The notes: a model not told the origin generated them from the letters alone. Positions 33,545 through 43,260 are shown, numbered from the stretch's first letter. The stretch: 56,676 nucleotides of DNA from Pseudomonadota bacterium (GCA_023428645.1 JAEYXD010000100.1:1-56676); one strand, 5' to 3'. A program made the numbers and translations.

Positions 33545-35338
33545 GTGGAAACCCCACACTCAACCTCGCGAGAGGCGCACGACAGCTTCGAAGCTCAGAT
33601 CGTAGCGCTATTGACGAAGCAGCCGCGCCGCATGTTCTTGTCGCTGTTCATGTCGCTCGTGCTAATCGCCGGCATGGCGAGCCGGACCTCAAGCCTGCGA
33701 TGGGTATTGCTGTGGCTCGGATTCGCGACGACCGTGATGATCGTGCGTGTGATCGTGCAAGATCCCGCGCGCTTTCACTTCCTGAACTCGCGCGCGAGGC
33801 TAAACATGACTGTCGGTCTCGTCGCACTAAGCGGCGTCAGTCACGGTCTGTCGCTGGCTTTCTTCCCCACGATGTCCTCGTTCGAGCAGGCTGTGCTGTC
33901 GATGATGCTCGTGGGCCTAGCCGCCGGCTCCGTCGCCACCGCCGTTGGCTACCGGCCGATATTCTTGGCCTACATCATTCCGACGCTCGGCCCGCTTGCG
34001 CTGATGTGGGCGCTGAACCCGGTGCTGCGCGAGGTCGGCTGGGTGCAAGGACTCATGGCGATGCTGATCGTGCTGTTCGGGTTCGTGCTGAATGCACTCG
34101 CGCAGGACACGTTCCGCATGCTGCGCGAGTCGTACGAGATTCGGCTCGAGCGCGCTGCGCTCAATCGCGAGCTGCGCGCCGCGCTCGAATCCGCCGAAGC
34201 CGCGAATCGTGCGAAAACGCGCTTCCTCGCATCGGCGAGCCACGATCTGCGGCAGCCGATGCAGACGTTGTCGTTATTCGCTGCAGCTTTGTCGATGCGC
34301 CCGCTCGATCCTTCTAGCAAGAACATCGTCAGCGACATCAATGAAGCGCTGCACGACTTGACGGGCGAGCTCGATGCGCTGCTCGACGTCTCGAAGCTGG
34401 ACGCCGGGACGATCAAGGCTCAGCCGGACATATTCGCGCTGCTACCACTGTTACAACGCATCGTCGAGGTCTTCACAGCCGCGGCGCACGAAAAAGGGCT
34501 CGAGCTGTCGCTCGACTGTCCGCCGGACGTGTCCGTGCTCACGGATCGCAAGCTGCTCGAGCGCGTCATCCGCAATCTGGTGGAGAACGCGATCAAGTAC
34601 ACCGAATCCGGTCAGGTCGCGATCCGGGTGCGTCGCGCGGACGAGGGCTCACTGCGGATCAGCATCGTCGATACAGGCTGCGGAATCGCCGAGACCGAGC
34701 AAGAGCGCGTGTTCGAGGAGTTCTATCAAATCGAGAACCCCGAGCGAGATCGACGGCGGGGGCTCGGCTTGGGCCTGGCGATCGTCCGCCGGCTGATCGG
34801 CCTTTTGGACTTGAAACTGGCCATGTCTTCCGCACCCGGATGCGGGACGCGCTTCGATATCTTGGTCCCAGCGACGACGAGCCAAAACACCGACGCGGCC
34901 GTGCGCGAGGAATTCGTCTCGCGGCGCCATGCACTACGCGTGCTCGTGATCGACGACGAAGAAAGTCTGCGCCGCGGCATGCGCGTGCTGCTAGAACAGA
35001 CCGGCTCGACCGTGGAAGTCGCAGCGGGCACGCACGAGGCGCTCGAGATCGTGCGCGCGCAGCGCATCGACCTCGTCATCGCGGACTTCCGGTTACGCGG
35101 CGACGACAACGGACTCAAGGCCATTCGCGTGATGCGTTGTGTCCAACCCGACTTGCCGGCGCTGCTGATGACGGGCGAAACCGCGCCCGAGCGCCTGCGC
35201 GAGTCCCAAGAAGCCGGCATCCCGGTCGTTCACAAACCGGTCATGCCGCAGGCTCTGCTCAGAGAAATATCAAGAATCATGCGGGACAGAAGCGGGAGCG
35301 ACTTCGATGACGAACACGGCAGGAGCGTCGCTGGATGA
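33545..35338 (+). CDS. Membrane-bound hybrid histidine kinase with C-terminal receiver domain
   Basis: About 597 residues starting at a GTG 7 bases after the response regulator. Five or six hydrophobic helices (about 30-195) form an integral membrane sensor without a large periplasmic domain. A HisKA domain follows (SASHDLRQP, phospho-acceptor about His233), then an HATPase (N box NLVENAIKYT, VDTGCGI, GLGLGLAI) and a receiver domain (VLVIDDEES, phospho-acceptor in VIADFRL near residue 513). The HDLRQP/Q-type H-box and six-helix input resemble the RpfC/FixL-like hybrid kinases. The gene overlaps the next by 32 bases, suggesting tight coupling of sensing to the giant enzyme. Confidence 0.9.
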   Translation: METPHSTSREAHDSFEAQIVALLTKQPRRMFLSLFMSLVLIAGMASRTSSLRWVLLWLGFATTVMIVRVIVQDPARFHFLNSRARLNMTVGLVALSGVSHGLSLAFFPTMSSFEQAVLSMMLVGLAAGSVATAVGYRPIFLAYIIPTLGPLALMWALNPVLREVGWVQGLMAMLIVLFGFVLNALAQDTFRMLRESYEIRLERAALNRELRAALESAEAANRAKTRFLASASHDLRQPMQTLSLFAAALSMRPLDPSSKNIVSDINEALHDLTGELDALLDVSKLDAGTIKAQPDIFALLPLLQRIVEVFTAAAHEKGLELSLDCPPDVSVLTDRKLLERVIRNLVENAIKYTESGQVAIRVRRADEGSLRISIVDTGCGIAETEQERVFEEFYQIENPERDRRRGLGLGLAIVRRLIGLLDLKLAMSSAPGCGTRFDILVPATTSQNTDAAVREEFVSRRHALRVLVIDDEESLRRGMRVLLEQTGSTVEVAAGTHEALEIVRAQRIDLVIADFRLRGDDNGLKAIRVMRCVQPDLPALLMTGETAPERLRESQEAGIPVVHKPVMPQALLREISRIMRDRSGSDFDDEHGRSVAG

Positions 35339-38300
35339 AGGCCGAGGCGCGCGATGGCTGTCGCGAGGCTTCGAGGATCTCGAGGCGGAGCTGAACTCGC
35401 GGCAGGCATCTCGCGCGGACCCGTGCGATTTCGACCTGATCATCGTCGGCAGCGGCTACGGCGGGTCGCTTGCCGCCGCGAAGCTGGCCGGCAGGGTCGA
35501 TCCTGCCACCGGCGAGCCATTACGCATTTGTGTGCTGGAGCGAGGACGCGAGTATCTCGCGGGCATGTTTCCGGTCAGCGAAGCGCAGCTGCCCGGCCAT
35601 GTGCGATTCAACACTGCCGATGCGAAGCAATGTCGCGGACGTTCCGATGCGTTGCTCGATTTGCGCATCGGCCCGGACGTCAACGCGCTCGTCGCGAACG
35701 GCCTCGGCGGCGGCTCGTTGATCAATGCCGGCGTCATGGCGCGAGCGCAAGATGCGGTGCTGACGTCGAGCGCCTGGCCGCGCGCCTTCCGTAGCGCAGC
35801 CGTGCTGACGGATTACTACGCGCAAGCCGAGAAGCTGCTGGCACCCGCGAAAGATCGCCCGCTCCCGAGCTTCGAGGGCGATGAGCGGCCGCCAGCGAAG
35901 TTCACCGCACTGAAACGCTTCGGCAACGGCACGACGCAAGGCGTGCCGCTGTCGATTTCGATCCACGGCGGATCCAACGCGGCGGATGTCGAGCTCCGCA
36001 ATTGCCTGCGGTGCGGTGACTGTGCGACCGGCTGCAATCACCAAGCGAAGAACTCACTGGACCAGAACTGCCTGGTGCTCGCCCGCCGCCGCGGTGCCGA
36101 GATTTTTTGTGGCGCGACCGTCACTCACGTGTCGCGGCAAGACGCTGTCTGGACGGTTCACGTCGTCCATACGGATGACGATTTGAGAAAACGCGGGCAG
36201 GCACGCGAGCTCAAAGCGCGGCGCGTGATCCTTTCCGCCGGGTCGTTCGGGTCGACGGAGATTCTCAAGCGCTCGGAACGTCGAGAGCTGCGGTTCTCCG
36301 CCAGGCTCGGCGAGCGCTTCTCCACGAACGGCGACCTGCTCGCGGTCGCCTATGGACAGAACGCGCAAGTCAACGCCGTCGCCGACGAAACGCAGCCGTT
36401 CGGCGAACGCGGGATCGGCCCGACGATCACGGGAATGATCGACCAGCGCACGGGCACGGGCGGAATCGTGATCGAAGAGTTCGCGATTCCCGGGCCGCTG
36501 CGGCGTCTGTTCGAAGAGAGCTTCACGCTCGCTCACACGCTGGCGGGCCTGGGACGACCCGATCCCCAGGGGCGACACACACCGAAACGAGGCGGCGACG
36601 ATCCTTGCGGCGTCAGCGCGGGCAAGATCGCGAACACGCAAGTGTTCGGCGTCATGGGACACGACGGCGCCGCCGGCACCCTGGAGCTCGTGCCCGACAG
36701 CACAGAGAAGGATGGCAACGGCGCGATCCGCGTGCGCTGGCCCGGCATCCGCGCCGGCGACGGCAAAACCGTGTTCGATGAGCAGACGGCGGCGCTCGCC
36801 AAGCTGAATCGGAAGTCTCGGCTGGGCGGCGTCGTGTTACCGAATCCGATCTGGCGGCTGCTGCCGCCGGCGCTCGATTCCATGATGTCCATTCCGCGCG
36901 GGCCCGCCACCACGGTACATCCGCTCGGCGGCTGCGCCATGGGCGACGATGCGAACAGCGGCGTCGTCGACGAGTACGGACGTGTGTTCGACGGCAGCGA
37001 GCCGCAAGCGCTGCACGAGGGCTTGTTCGTTCTCGACGGCTCCATCGTTCCGTGCTCGCTCGGCATCAATCCGGCGCTCACGATCGCGGCACTGACACTG
37101 CGGTCCGTCGCGCAGCTGACGCGCGACTTGGACGATGGAGACTCGGAACCGAGCGACACGCATCGCAAATTGCCGAGGCCCTTGCCGGTTGCCCCCGCGA
37201 GCGACGTGCGCACGACGATCAAGGTGCTCGAGCGCGTCACCGGCGTCATGGATCTGGCATTGCAGGAAGGCGAAGCACCGAGCAAGCGCATGGTCGAGCT
37301 CACGATCGCGTTCGCACCCGCATGCCTGCGCGACCTTGCGCGCCTCATGCAGCGCGAGCTGGTCGTGAACGAGGCCGACAGCTACATCCGCATCTTCGAC
37401 GTCGATTGCTGGAACGAGCTGTGGGATACCGGCGCGACCGAACAGCGTTTCGAAGCGTGTGCACTGTTTGCCGCTCCGCTGACGGGGCGGATGACGCTGC
37501 TCGACCGCGCCCCATCGACGCGTCTGCAGCGCTTCTGGCGCGGCTTCGTCGCCTGGCTCATCAATCGAGGCATGCGCGACATGTGGCAGCGCTGGGCCGC
37601 CCGCGAGGCCAAGCCCGCGCGGCGCGGCACATGGAATCCGCTGCGCACGATATGCACGTTCGTCAACGTCGCAAGCCATGCAGGCGAGATGCGCGTGTTC
37701 GACTACGAGCTGAAGATCGGCGCGCCGCGCCGCAGCCCTTCAGGCTTTGCGGCAAGCCAGCTTGGGAATGGCAGGATTCACACCGTGAAGCGCCTCACGT
37801 ACTCGCGACGGTGCAATCCGTGGCGTCAGCTGTCCGAGATGTCGGTCGAAGCGTTTCCGCAAATCGCGCGACTCGACGAGCACGCACGTCCGGTGCTGAA
37901 GCTGGAGCCGAAATTCTTTGCGCGCCATCAGAAACATCTCATGCAGTTCGCGCAGCAACGCGATCACGCGACGGCGCTGTTCGATATGGCGTCGTTCCTG
38001 CTGTGCATTCTGCGGATCTTGTTGAGGACGCATGTGTGGAGCTTCCGCCTGCCCGACGCACGCACGTCGCGCAACCCACGACGTCTTCCGGGGATCGTTC
38101 CTGGACTGCCGCCGCCCGTCTATCACACGCTGACCGTCGGACGTCGCGCGAACGGCGGGCCGGTCAACATCGTCCTCACGCGCTATTCGCGACCCGACAC
38201 GACGAAGAAGCCCATCGTCCTCATCCACGGCTTCAGCGCGAGCGGCACGACGTTCGCGCATCACGCGCTACGTCCCGGGCTCGCTCAGTATCTGTGGGAG

Positions 38301-41063
38301 CGAGGCCGCGACGTCTGGGTGCTCGATCTGCGCACTAGCAGCGCGCTCGAGACGGCGCGGGACGAATGGACCTTCGAGCAAGTGGCGTGCGTGGATATCC
38401 CGCGCGCGTTCGAACGCATGCGCCACGAGACGGGCGCATTGCAGATCGATGTCGTCGCACAGTGCATGGGCGCGACGATGCTGAGCATGGCGATTCTCGA
38501 CAAGGGCGCGCAGGTCGAAGGGGCGCTCTCGCCAGAGGAGCGAGCGCAATTCCTCGCCTCGGTCGGCGCGGTCGTACTTTCGCAAATCAGTCCGATGATC
38601 GTGTTCTCGCCCGAGAACATCTTCAAAGGGTATGCCACAAATTACGTGCAGCAGGCGATCGGCAATGCGACGTTCGAGCTGCGACCCGACGAAGAGACGT
38701 TGACGACGCAGCTGCTCGACCGGCTGCTCTCGACGATGCCCTATCCGGGCGATGACGAGTTCGATACGGAGAATCCGCCGGTGCCATGGCGGCGAACGCC
38801 CTGGGTCAGGACGCGGCATCGCATGGATGCATGGTTCGGGCGAGTCTTCAATTCGCCGAACGTAGCACCCGAGGTGCTCGAGCACATCGACGACATGTTC
38901 GGCACGATCAATCTGCGCACGACGTTTCAGACGATACATTTTGCCCGACAAGGATCGATTACCTCGCGCAAGGGCCGGAACATTTTCATCTCGCACGAGC
39001 AGCTGCAGAGATGGAAGAGCATCCCGACGCTCAGCATCCACGGCGCTCAGAACGGATTGGCGGATCCGGCAACGGTCACACGCATGCGTGCGCTCATGCA
39101 AGCCGCGGAAGTGGACTGCTATCGCTGGCATGTGGCGGAGGGTTTCGGCCATCAGGACTGTTTGATCGGGCGCGATTCGGCGGCGAAGGTGTTTCCCTTG
39201 GTCGAGCAATTCCTAAACGATCCCACTCAGTTCGTATCGACACCGCCGCTCGGCGAAACCAATCCGTGCGCATCGCGGGACGATCGGCTCGCGAAAGGCT
39301 CGAGCGACGAACTGCGGGCGACGCAGCGCATCGCCCGCCGCGGCCCCGTTGCAGATGCGCCCTGGCTGGGTCCCGTCTTCGGGTCGGATGCTGGCTTCAC
39401 GCGCGTAGTGGTCGCCGAAGATCGCAAGCTCGGCGCGCCACGAGGGCTGTTGGTCGCGCCGGTGCGGCGGGTCGACGATCGTTGGATTTCTGTCGCCGTG
39501 CCGAGTTTTCATGCGATACGTCCTTGCTCACCTGCGTTTGCCGGTGTCGAGCCTGCGGCGCGGTGGTATGAGGCACTCGTCTCGCCCGTCAAATTTGCGA
39601 GCGAAGCTGCGCTCGTGTTGCTCGCGTACGATCAGTTCAATGTGATCACGCCCGATGCATGGGCGAACTTTATTTTGAAGGCCAACAACTCGGCGTACGC
39701 CCATTTTAAGCTTACGAGCGATCTTGCCAGCACATCGCCAAAGCTACAGACGCATAGCCCGTCGCCGCAGCTTCCATTCAAGGCTTCCGCCCCGATCGAG
39801 ATCAGCTTCGACAACCTGCTGTACATAGATCCGCGGGATTTCACGCTCACAAAAATGGTCGAGGACTTCCTGATGGATTGCTCGCGCAGAAAGCTCGACG
39901 CCGCGCTCGTGCAACGCCCGCCGGCAACGACGACGGCGAAGGCCGATGGAAGCCTCTGTTTTGCGCTGGGCAGTTGCCAATACCCGCCCGGGCCGCTCGA
40001 TGAGGAGCTCGCGGCAGGTTCGTACGCTCGCCTTGTCGCCTTGCTCGAGACGACGACCGCCCACGCCCGCCCAAGATTTCTCGTGTTGGCGGGCGATCAG
40101 GTTTACGCCGATGCGACGGCCGGCCTCATGGACCCCGTCGCGCAGGACGATCGCTATGAGCTGCCGTATGAGAAGTGGTTGAGCACGCCGGCGGTGCGGG
40201 AAGTTCTCAAGCGCATTCCGGCCTACATGATGCTCGATGACCATGAGATCGCCGACAACTGGGCCGAAGGCCACGATACCGACCCCAGCCCGGGCAAGGC
40301 GGCCTATCTCAAGTTCCAGCGCACTCTGAATCCGCCCACGCCGACTAATGGCGGCGTCTCGTTGTGGTTCGCGAGCTCCTTGCATGGATTCGAGTTCTTC
40401 TTCGCCGACACCCGCACTGAACGGCAAGCTCGCTCAGTAGACGGCATCGACACGGCGAGGATCATGGGCGACAAGCAATTCGCAGCGCTCCTCGCTTGGC
40501 TCGACACACACAAGAATTCGAGCAAGCCGATCTTCATCGTCTCGCCCTCGATCTTGTTGCCGCGCCGCGTGAGCTCGCTCGCAAGCAAGGCGGGCGCACT
40601 GCGCTCCGATGCGTGGGACGGCTACCCGCATTCGCTGCATCAACTCCTGGCGTACATCGCGCATCAGCAGATTCGCAATGTCGTGTTCTTGTCCGGCGAC
40701 GAGCACCACTCGTGCGTTGCGACGGTCGGAGTCACGCCGCTCGACGGCGCCCATCGTCCCGCGGGTGCCGAAGTGACGACGCATTCCATTCATGGCTCCG
40801 CGCTGTACGCGCCGTTCGTCTTCGCAAACGGCGATCCGATGGATCTCGCCGGTGCGGACTCGTTCACCTTCGAAGTCGCGGAAACGACCCGTACTTACGC
40901 CTGCAGGTGTCGCGTGGAAACGCGGTTCCTGGGGACGTCGCTGGGAGGCTTCGCAACCATCAACTGCATCCCGGAGTCGAACAATGCGTGGCGGATCGAC
41001 TGCTCGTTCGACTTGTACGAACGGCGCGAGTCGATCGCATTCGGAGTGCCGGGGCGCGCGTAG
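35307..41063 (+). CDS. Trifunctional fusion: cholesterol-oxidase-like GMC oxidoreductase, alpha/beta hydrolase and PhoD-like phosphatase
   Basis: 1918 residues in one open frame. (1) About 41-610: GMC oxidoreductase of the cholesterol-oxidase kind, with FAD loop GSGYGG (48-53), the Cys-rich FAD-binding segment CLRCGDCATGCNHQAKNSL (about 232-250), HPLGGCAMGDD (about 537) and LGINPALTIAAL near 590. (2) About 620-940: uncharacterised linker domain, with Trp/Arg-rich and Cys-containing segments. (3) About 950-1310: alpha/beta hydrolase, with LIHGFSASG (about 970), the nucleophile elbow AQCMGA with Cys1053 in place of the usual Ser, and the catalytic His in GFGHQD (about 1277). (4) About 1550-1918: PhoD-like metallophosphatase, with LGSCQYP, LAGDQVYAD, LDDHEIADNW and LSGDEHHS supplying metal ligands. 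No signal peptide is seen. ATG at 35307 has GGGAG about 9 bases upstream and overlaps the kinase stop. Which substrate links oxidation, hydrolysis and dephosphorylation is unknown. Confidence 0.9.
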   Translation: MTNTAGASLDEGRGARWLSRGFEDLEAELNSRQASRADPCDFDLIIVGSGYGGSLAAAKLAGRVDPATGEPLRICVLERGREYLAGMFPVSEAQLPGHVRFNTADAKQCRGRSDALLDLRIGPDVNALVANGLGGGSLINAGVMARAQDAVLTSSAWPRAFRSAAVLTDYYAQAEKLLAPAKDRPLPSFEGDERPPAKFTALKRFGNGTTQGVPLSISIHGGSNAADVELRNCLRCGDCATGCNHQAKNSLDQNCLVLARRRGAEIFCGATVTHVSRQDAVWTVHVVHTDDDLRKRGQARELKARRVILSAGSFGSTEILKRSERRELRFSARLGERFSTNGDLLAVAYGQNAQVNAVADETQPFGERGIGPTITGMIDQRTGTGGIVIEEFAIPGPLRRLFEESFTLAHTLAGLGRPDPQGRHTPKRGGDDPCGVSAGKIANTQVFGVMGHDGAAGTLELVPDSTEKDGNGAIRVRWPGIRAGDGKTVFDEQTAALAKLNRKSRLGGVVLPNPIWRLLPPALDSMMSIPRGPATTVHPLGGCAMGDDANSGVVDEYGRVFDGSEPQALHEGLFVLDGSIVPCSLGINPALTIAALTLRSVAQLTRDLDDGDSEPSDTHRKLPRPLPVAPASDVRTTIKVLERVTGVMDLALQEGEAPSKRMVELTIAFAPACLRDLARLMQRELVVNEADSYIRIFDVDCWNELWDTGATEQRFEACALFAAPLTGRMTLLDRAPSTRLQRFWRGFVAWLINRGMRDMWQRWAAREAKPARRGTWNPLRTICTFVNVASHAGEMRVFDYELKIGAPRRSPSGFAASQLGNGRIHTVKRLTYSRRCNPWRQLSEMSVEAFPQIARLDEHARPVLKLEPKFFARHQKHLMQFAQQRDHATALFDMASFLLCILRILLRTHVWSFRLPDARTSRNPRRLPGIVPGLPPPVYHTLTVGRRANGGPVNIVLTRYSRPDTTKKPIVLIHGFSASGTTFAHHALRPGLAQYLWERGRDVWVLDLRTSSALETARDEWTFEQVACVDIPRAFERMRHETGALQIDVVAQCMGATMLSMAILDKGAQVEGALSPEERAQFLASVGAVVLSQISPMIVFSPENIFKGYATNYVQQAIGNATFELRPDEETLTTQLLDRLLSTMPYPGDDEFDTENPPVPWRRTPWVRTRHRMDAWFGRVFNSPNVAPEVLEHIDDMFGTINLRTTFQTIHFARQGSITSRKGRNIFISHEQLQRWKSIPTLSIHGAQNGLADPATVTRMRALMQAAEVDCYRWHVAEGFGHQDCLIGRDSAAKVFPLVEQFLNDPTQFVSTPPLGETNPCASRDDRLAKGSSDELRATQRIARRGPVADAPWLGPVFGSDAGFTRVVVAEDRKLGAPRGLLVAPVRRVDDRWISVAVPSFHAIRPCSPAFAGVEPAARWYEALVSPVKFASEAALVLLAYDQFNVITPDAWANFILKANNSAYAHFKLTSDLASTSPKLQTHSPSPQLPFKASAPIEISFDNLLYIDPRDFTLTKMVEDFLMDCSRRKLDAALVQRPPATTTAKADGSLCFALGSCQYPPGPLDEELAAGSYARLVALLETTTAHARPRFLVLAGDQVYADATAGLMDPVAQDDRYELPYEKWLSTPAVREVLKRIPAYMMLDDHEIADNWAEGHDTDPSPGKAAYLKFQRTLNPPTPTNGGVSLWFASSLHGFEFFFADTRTERQARSVDGIDTARIMGDKQFAALLAWLDTHKNSSKPIFIVSPSILLPRRVSSLASKAGALRSDAWDGYPHSLHQLLAYIAHQQIRNVVFLSGDEHHSCVATVGVTPLDGAHRPAGAEVTTHSIHGSALYAPFVFANGDPMDLAGADSFTFEVAETTRTYACRCRVETRFLGTSLGGFATINCIPESNNAWRIDCSFDLYERRESIAFGVPGRA

Positions 41064-41081
41064 ACATCGAGGAGATGTCGA

Positions 41082-41723
41082 ATGGCCCATGTACGGATCG
41101 ACTGTACGACAGAGGCGAGCTACGACCTGGCGATCTACGACGGCGCCTTCAAGCGACTTGCATCGCATTCGCGCCCGCTACCTACGGTCATCTTGGGGCG
41201 GCAGCTGGGTCAACGTCATGCGCGCCGCAGTCGCTGTCGGCACCGGAGGAATTCGAGTTCCTCGATTCGGCCACGTTTGCCGCTGCGGAGCGCGATGAAA
41301 CCGAATGGGCGGCATCCGTCGGCTTCGCATGGGTCGACATTACACGCCCGCCTTTTCGATCACGGCCGGTTACCGGCGTGAGTCGACATACGAACCGAAC
41401 AAGACGACCACGCTGTGCTCGGACATGCCCGTTGCCGGCCAATTGGAAAGCCAAGACCGCGAATCTCGGTTGCGCCGCTTCACGCCGAGAAGGATTTCGC
41501 GACGCTCCAGCTCGATGTGCTGCGCGAAAAATTGGCGCTGACCGCGCTCGTGACCTACGACTTCGAAGCAAACGAATATGGCATCGAGATGCCGCTATAC
41601 CTCATTGTCGGTCTTAATGGCGGCGTCAGCGTAGGTTGGACGAGCGAGGAACAGCGAAGCGCCATGCTCGCCGAGCACTATGCACCGGAACGAAGGCGGA
41701 AGCAGGCTGCTCCTTTGGCGTAA
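41082..41723 (+). pseudogene. Broken gene of about 210 codons after the giant enzyme
   Basis: A good start (GAGGAG seven bases before the ATG at 41082) opens a frame encoding RIDCTTEASYDLAIYDGAFKR. Coding-like sequence then continues in a second frame (PEEFEFLDSATFAAAERDE, about 41245-41345), a third (SITAGYRRESTYEPNKTTT, about 41345-41450) and back in the first (FATLQLDVLREKLALTAL and EYGIEMPLYLIVGLNGGVS to the stop at 41723). The order of frames fits three single-base deletions. I do not recognise the family. It is 18 bases after the giant gene and probably once belonged to its operon. Sequencing or assembly error is an alternative to true decay. Confidence 0.6.
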
Positions 41724-41735
41724 CCACTCACCGCA

Positions 41736-42914
41736 TCACAGCGTGCGCAGCCGTCGATAAAGCTCCTCGTTCGTGCTGCTGTCGAGCAACGCCGCCACTT
41801 CGTCGAACGATTTGACCAGCACCAGGCGATACTCGCCGGGCGCACCATCTGCACCCCGCTTGCCGTCCGCTCCGCCCACACCCGGCTTGCCGTCTCGGCC
41901 GTTGGATTTCGTCGGTTGGCTGCCGCCCAAGCCGACGCATCCGGAGCCGCCTCGGCCGCCTCGACCGCCGGCGCCTGGCTCGCCGCCGCGCCCACCGGCG
42001 CCGCCGATTCCACCGGACACATCTACCTGACTGGCGATCGGATTCACGAGCGTCAGCAGCATGATTCGTCCTCCGGGTTTGCCGTCCCCGCCCGGGGCTC
42101 CGTCGCCGCCGTTACCCCCGTCCGCACCATCGCCACCGATCTGGGCCATTCGATAACGACCGAAACCATCGCAGTTGCCGGACCTGCCGTGCGCTCCGTC
42201 CGCTCCGCGCGCGCCGGCCTCGCCGTCTTCGCCCGCCCGTCCATTCGCTCCCCGCGCGAACAGCTTGCTGTTTGTCACCTGCTTCACGTACAGCGCAACG
42301 TTGCCGCCCTCGGCGCTTGGGATCTGCTCGCCCGAGGTGTCAATCGTCAAATTCGAGACGCGGCGCGCGACGATCGAGAAATCCGTGCCCACGAAGGCGG
42401 CGGCGCCGATCCCTTCGATGTCGTTGGCGACGATGACGGAGCCGGGCGGCAGCTTTGCGCGGACATTGTCGATGATGAGCTTGTCGTAACGGTGCGTGCC
42501 CGCGGTCGCGAGGGACCCCTCGTCGGTCACCCGCAGCACGTCGATACGCCGCGGCCCATCCTTGGAATGCGCCGTCTGAATGACGCTCAGCGCGTTGGGG
42601 TACGTGCCCGCGTTCACCAGCGGCTGGTCGAGTTCGATCTCGAGTTCCGTCTTCACGAGCCCGGCCGGACTGAAAAAGTAGACGATGACGAATACGGCGA
42701 GCGCGCCGCCGGCTCGCACGATGGTTCCAATCTGCGCGTGAATGAAACCGGGAATCATCGCTGCGACACCGCTCGCCGCCAAGGCGAGGACGATTCGAAA
42801 CACCGTGTATTGGAGCGGCGTTGGATCGCGCACGATCATTGCCAACGTCAGCATCACGATCACGATCACCGTCCCGAACAGGAATGCCAGCAGACGCTCG
42901 CTCGACTTGCTCAT
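41736..42914 (-). CDS. Membrane-anchored collagen-like (Gly-X-Y repeat) protein
   Basis: 392 residues. Three hydrophobic segments lie at about 10-28, 38-58 and 66-82, then a soluble region of about 130 residues (ELEIELDQPL, KLIIDNVRAKLPPGSVIV), then a C-terminal half with about four blocks of Gly-X-Y or Gly-rich repeats (GANGRAGEDGEAGARGADG, GGDGADGGNGGDGAPGG, GGIGGAGGRGGEPGAGG and GRDGKPGVGGADGKRGADG) separated by short strands, ending in LVLVKSFDEVAALLDSSTN. GGGAG lies before the ATG. Bacterial collagen-like proteins form trimeric triple helices at the surface. The function here is unknown, and the membrane anchor suggests a periplasmic stalk. It is convergent with the broken gene. Confidence 0.82.
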   Translation of the reverse strand: MSKSSERLLAFLFGTVIVIVMLTLAMIVRDPTPLQYTVFRIVLALAASGVAAMIPGFIHAQIGTIVRAGGALAVFVIVYFFSPAGLVKTELEIELDQPLVNAGTYPNALSVIQTAHSKDGPRRIDVLRVTDEGSLATAGTHRYDKLIIDNVRAKLPPGSVIVANDIEGIGAAAFVGTDFSIVARRVSNLTIDTSGEQIPSAEGGNVALYVKQVTNSKLFARGANGRAGEDGEAGARGADGAHGRSGNCDGFGRYRMAQIGGDGADGGNGGDGAPGGDGKPGGRIMLLTLVNPIASQVDVSGGIGGAGGRGGEPGAGGRGGRGGSGCVGLGGSQPTKSNGRDGKPGVGGADGKRGADGAPGEYRLVLVKSFDEVAALLDSSTNEELYRRLRTL

Positions 42915-43186
42915 CGTTCGTCTCCCGCTGCAACAGCCGCATGACGGCGCGCACGGAGTGATGCGATGTGAGCGCCAAGTACGGCTATATGTCGCGGGAC
43001 CGAAGCTCCTCGCATCTCCGGCGCGGGCGGCGATGCAACGGTAGACGCAAAAGGAGCTCGATCATTTCTCAAACGCCACGACTGCAGCTACGAACAATGC
43101 CAGCGCTCACGCTCTAACCTCACTCCCGACGATCCGCAAACGACTCACAACAGCTTGATGCAAGCCATGCTCTCGGAAGGAAGGGG

Positions 43187-43203
43187 GCGCGCGCGCGCGC
43201 GCG
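43187..43203. repeat. Alternating GC dinucleotide run
   Basis: A 17-base alternating (GC)n tract follows a short G run, inside the 472-base gap between the collagen-like gene and the GST gene. It is prone to slippage and could form Z-DNA. No gene is seen in the gap. Confidence 0.5.
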
Positions 43204-43260
43204 ACCCGACCACGCCCGAATATTCCACACCCCGGCAACTCGTCTCGCACACTTTTCTCT

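Noticed and set aside
43187..43203. GC dinucleotide run as a functional element
   Set aside because: It is only 17 bases in a GC-rich genome. It is listed as a repeat, with no function claimed.
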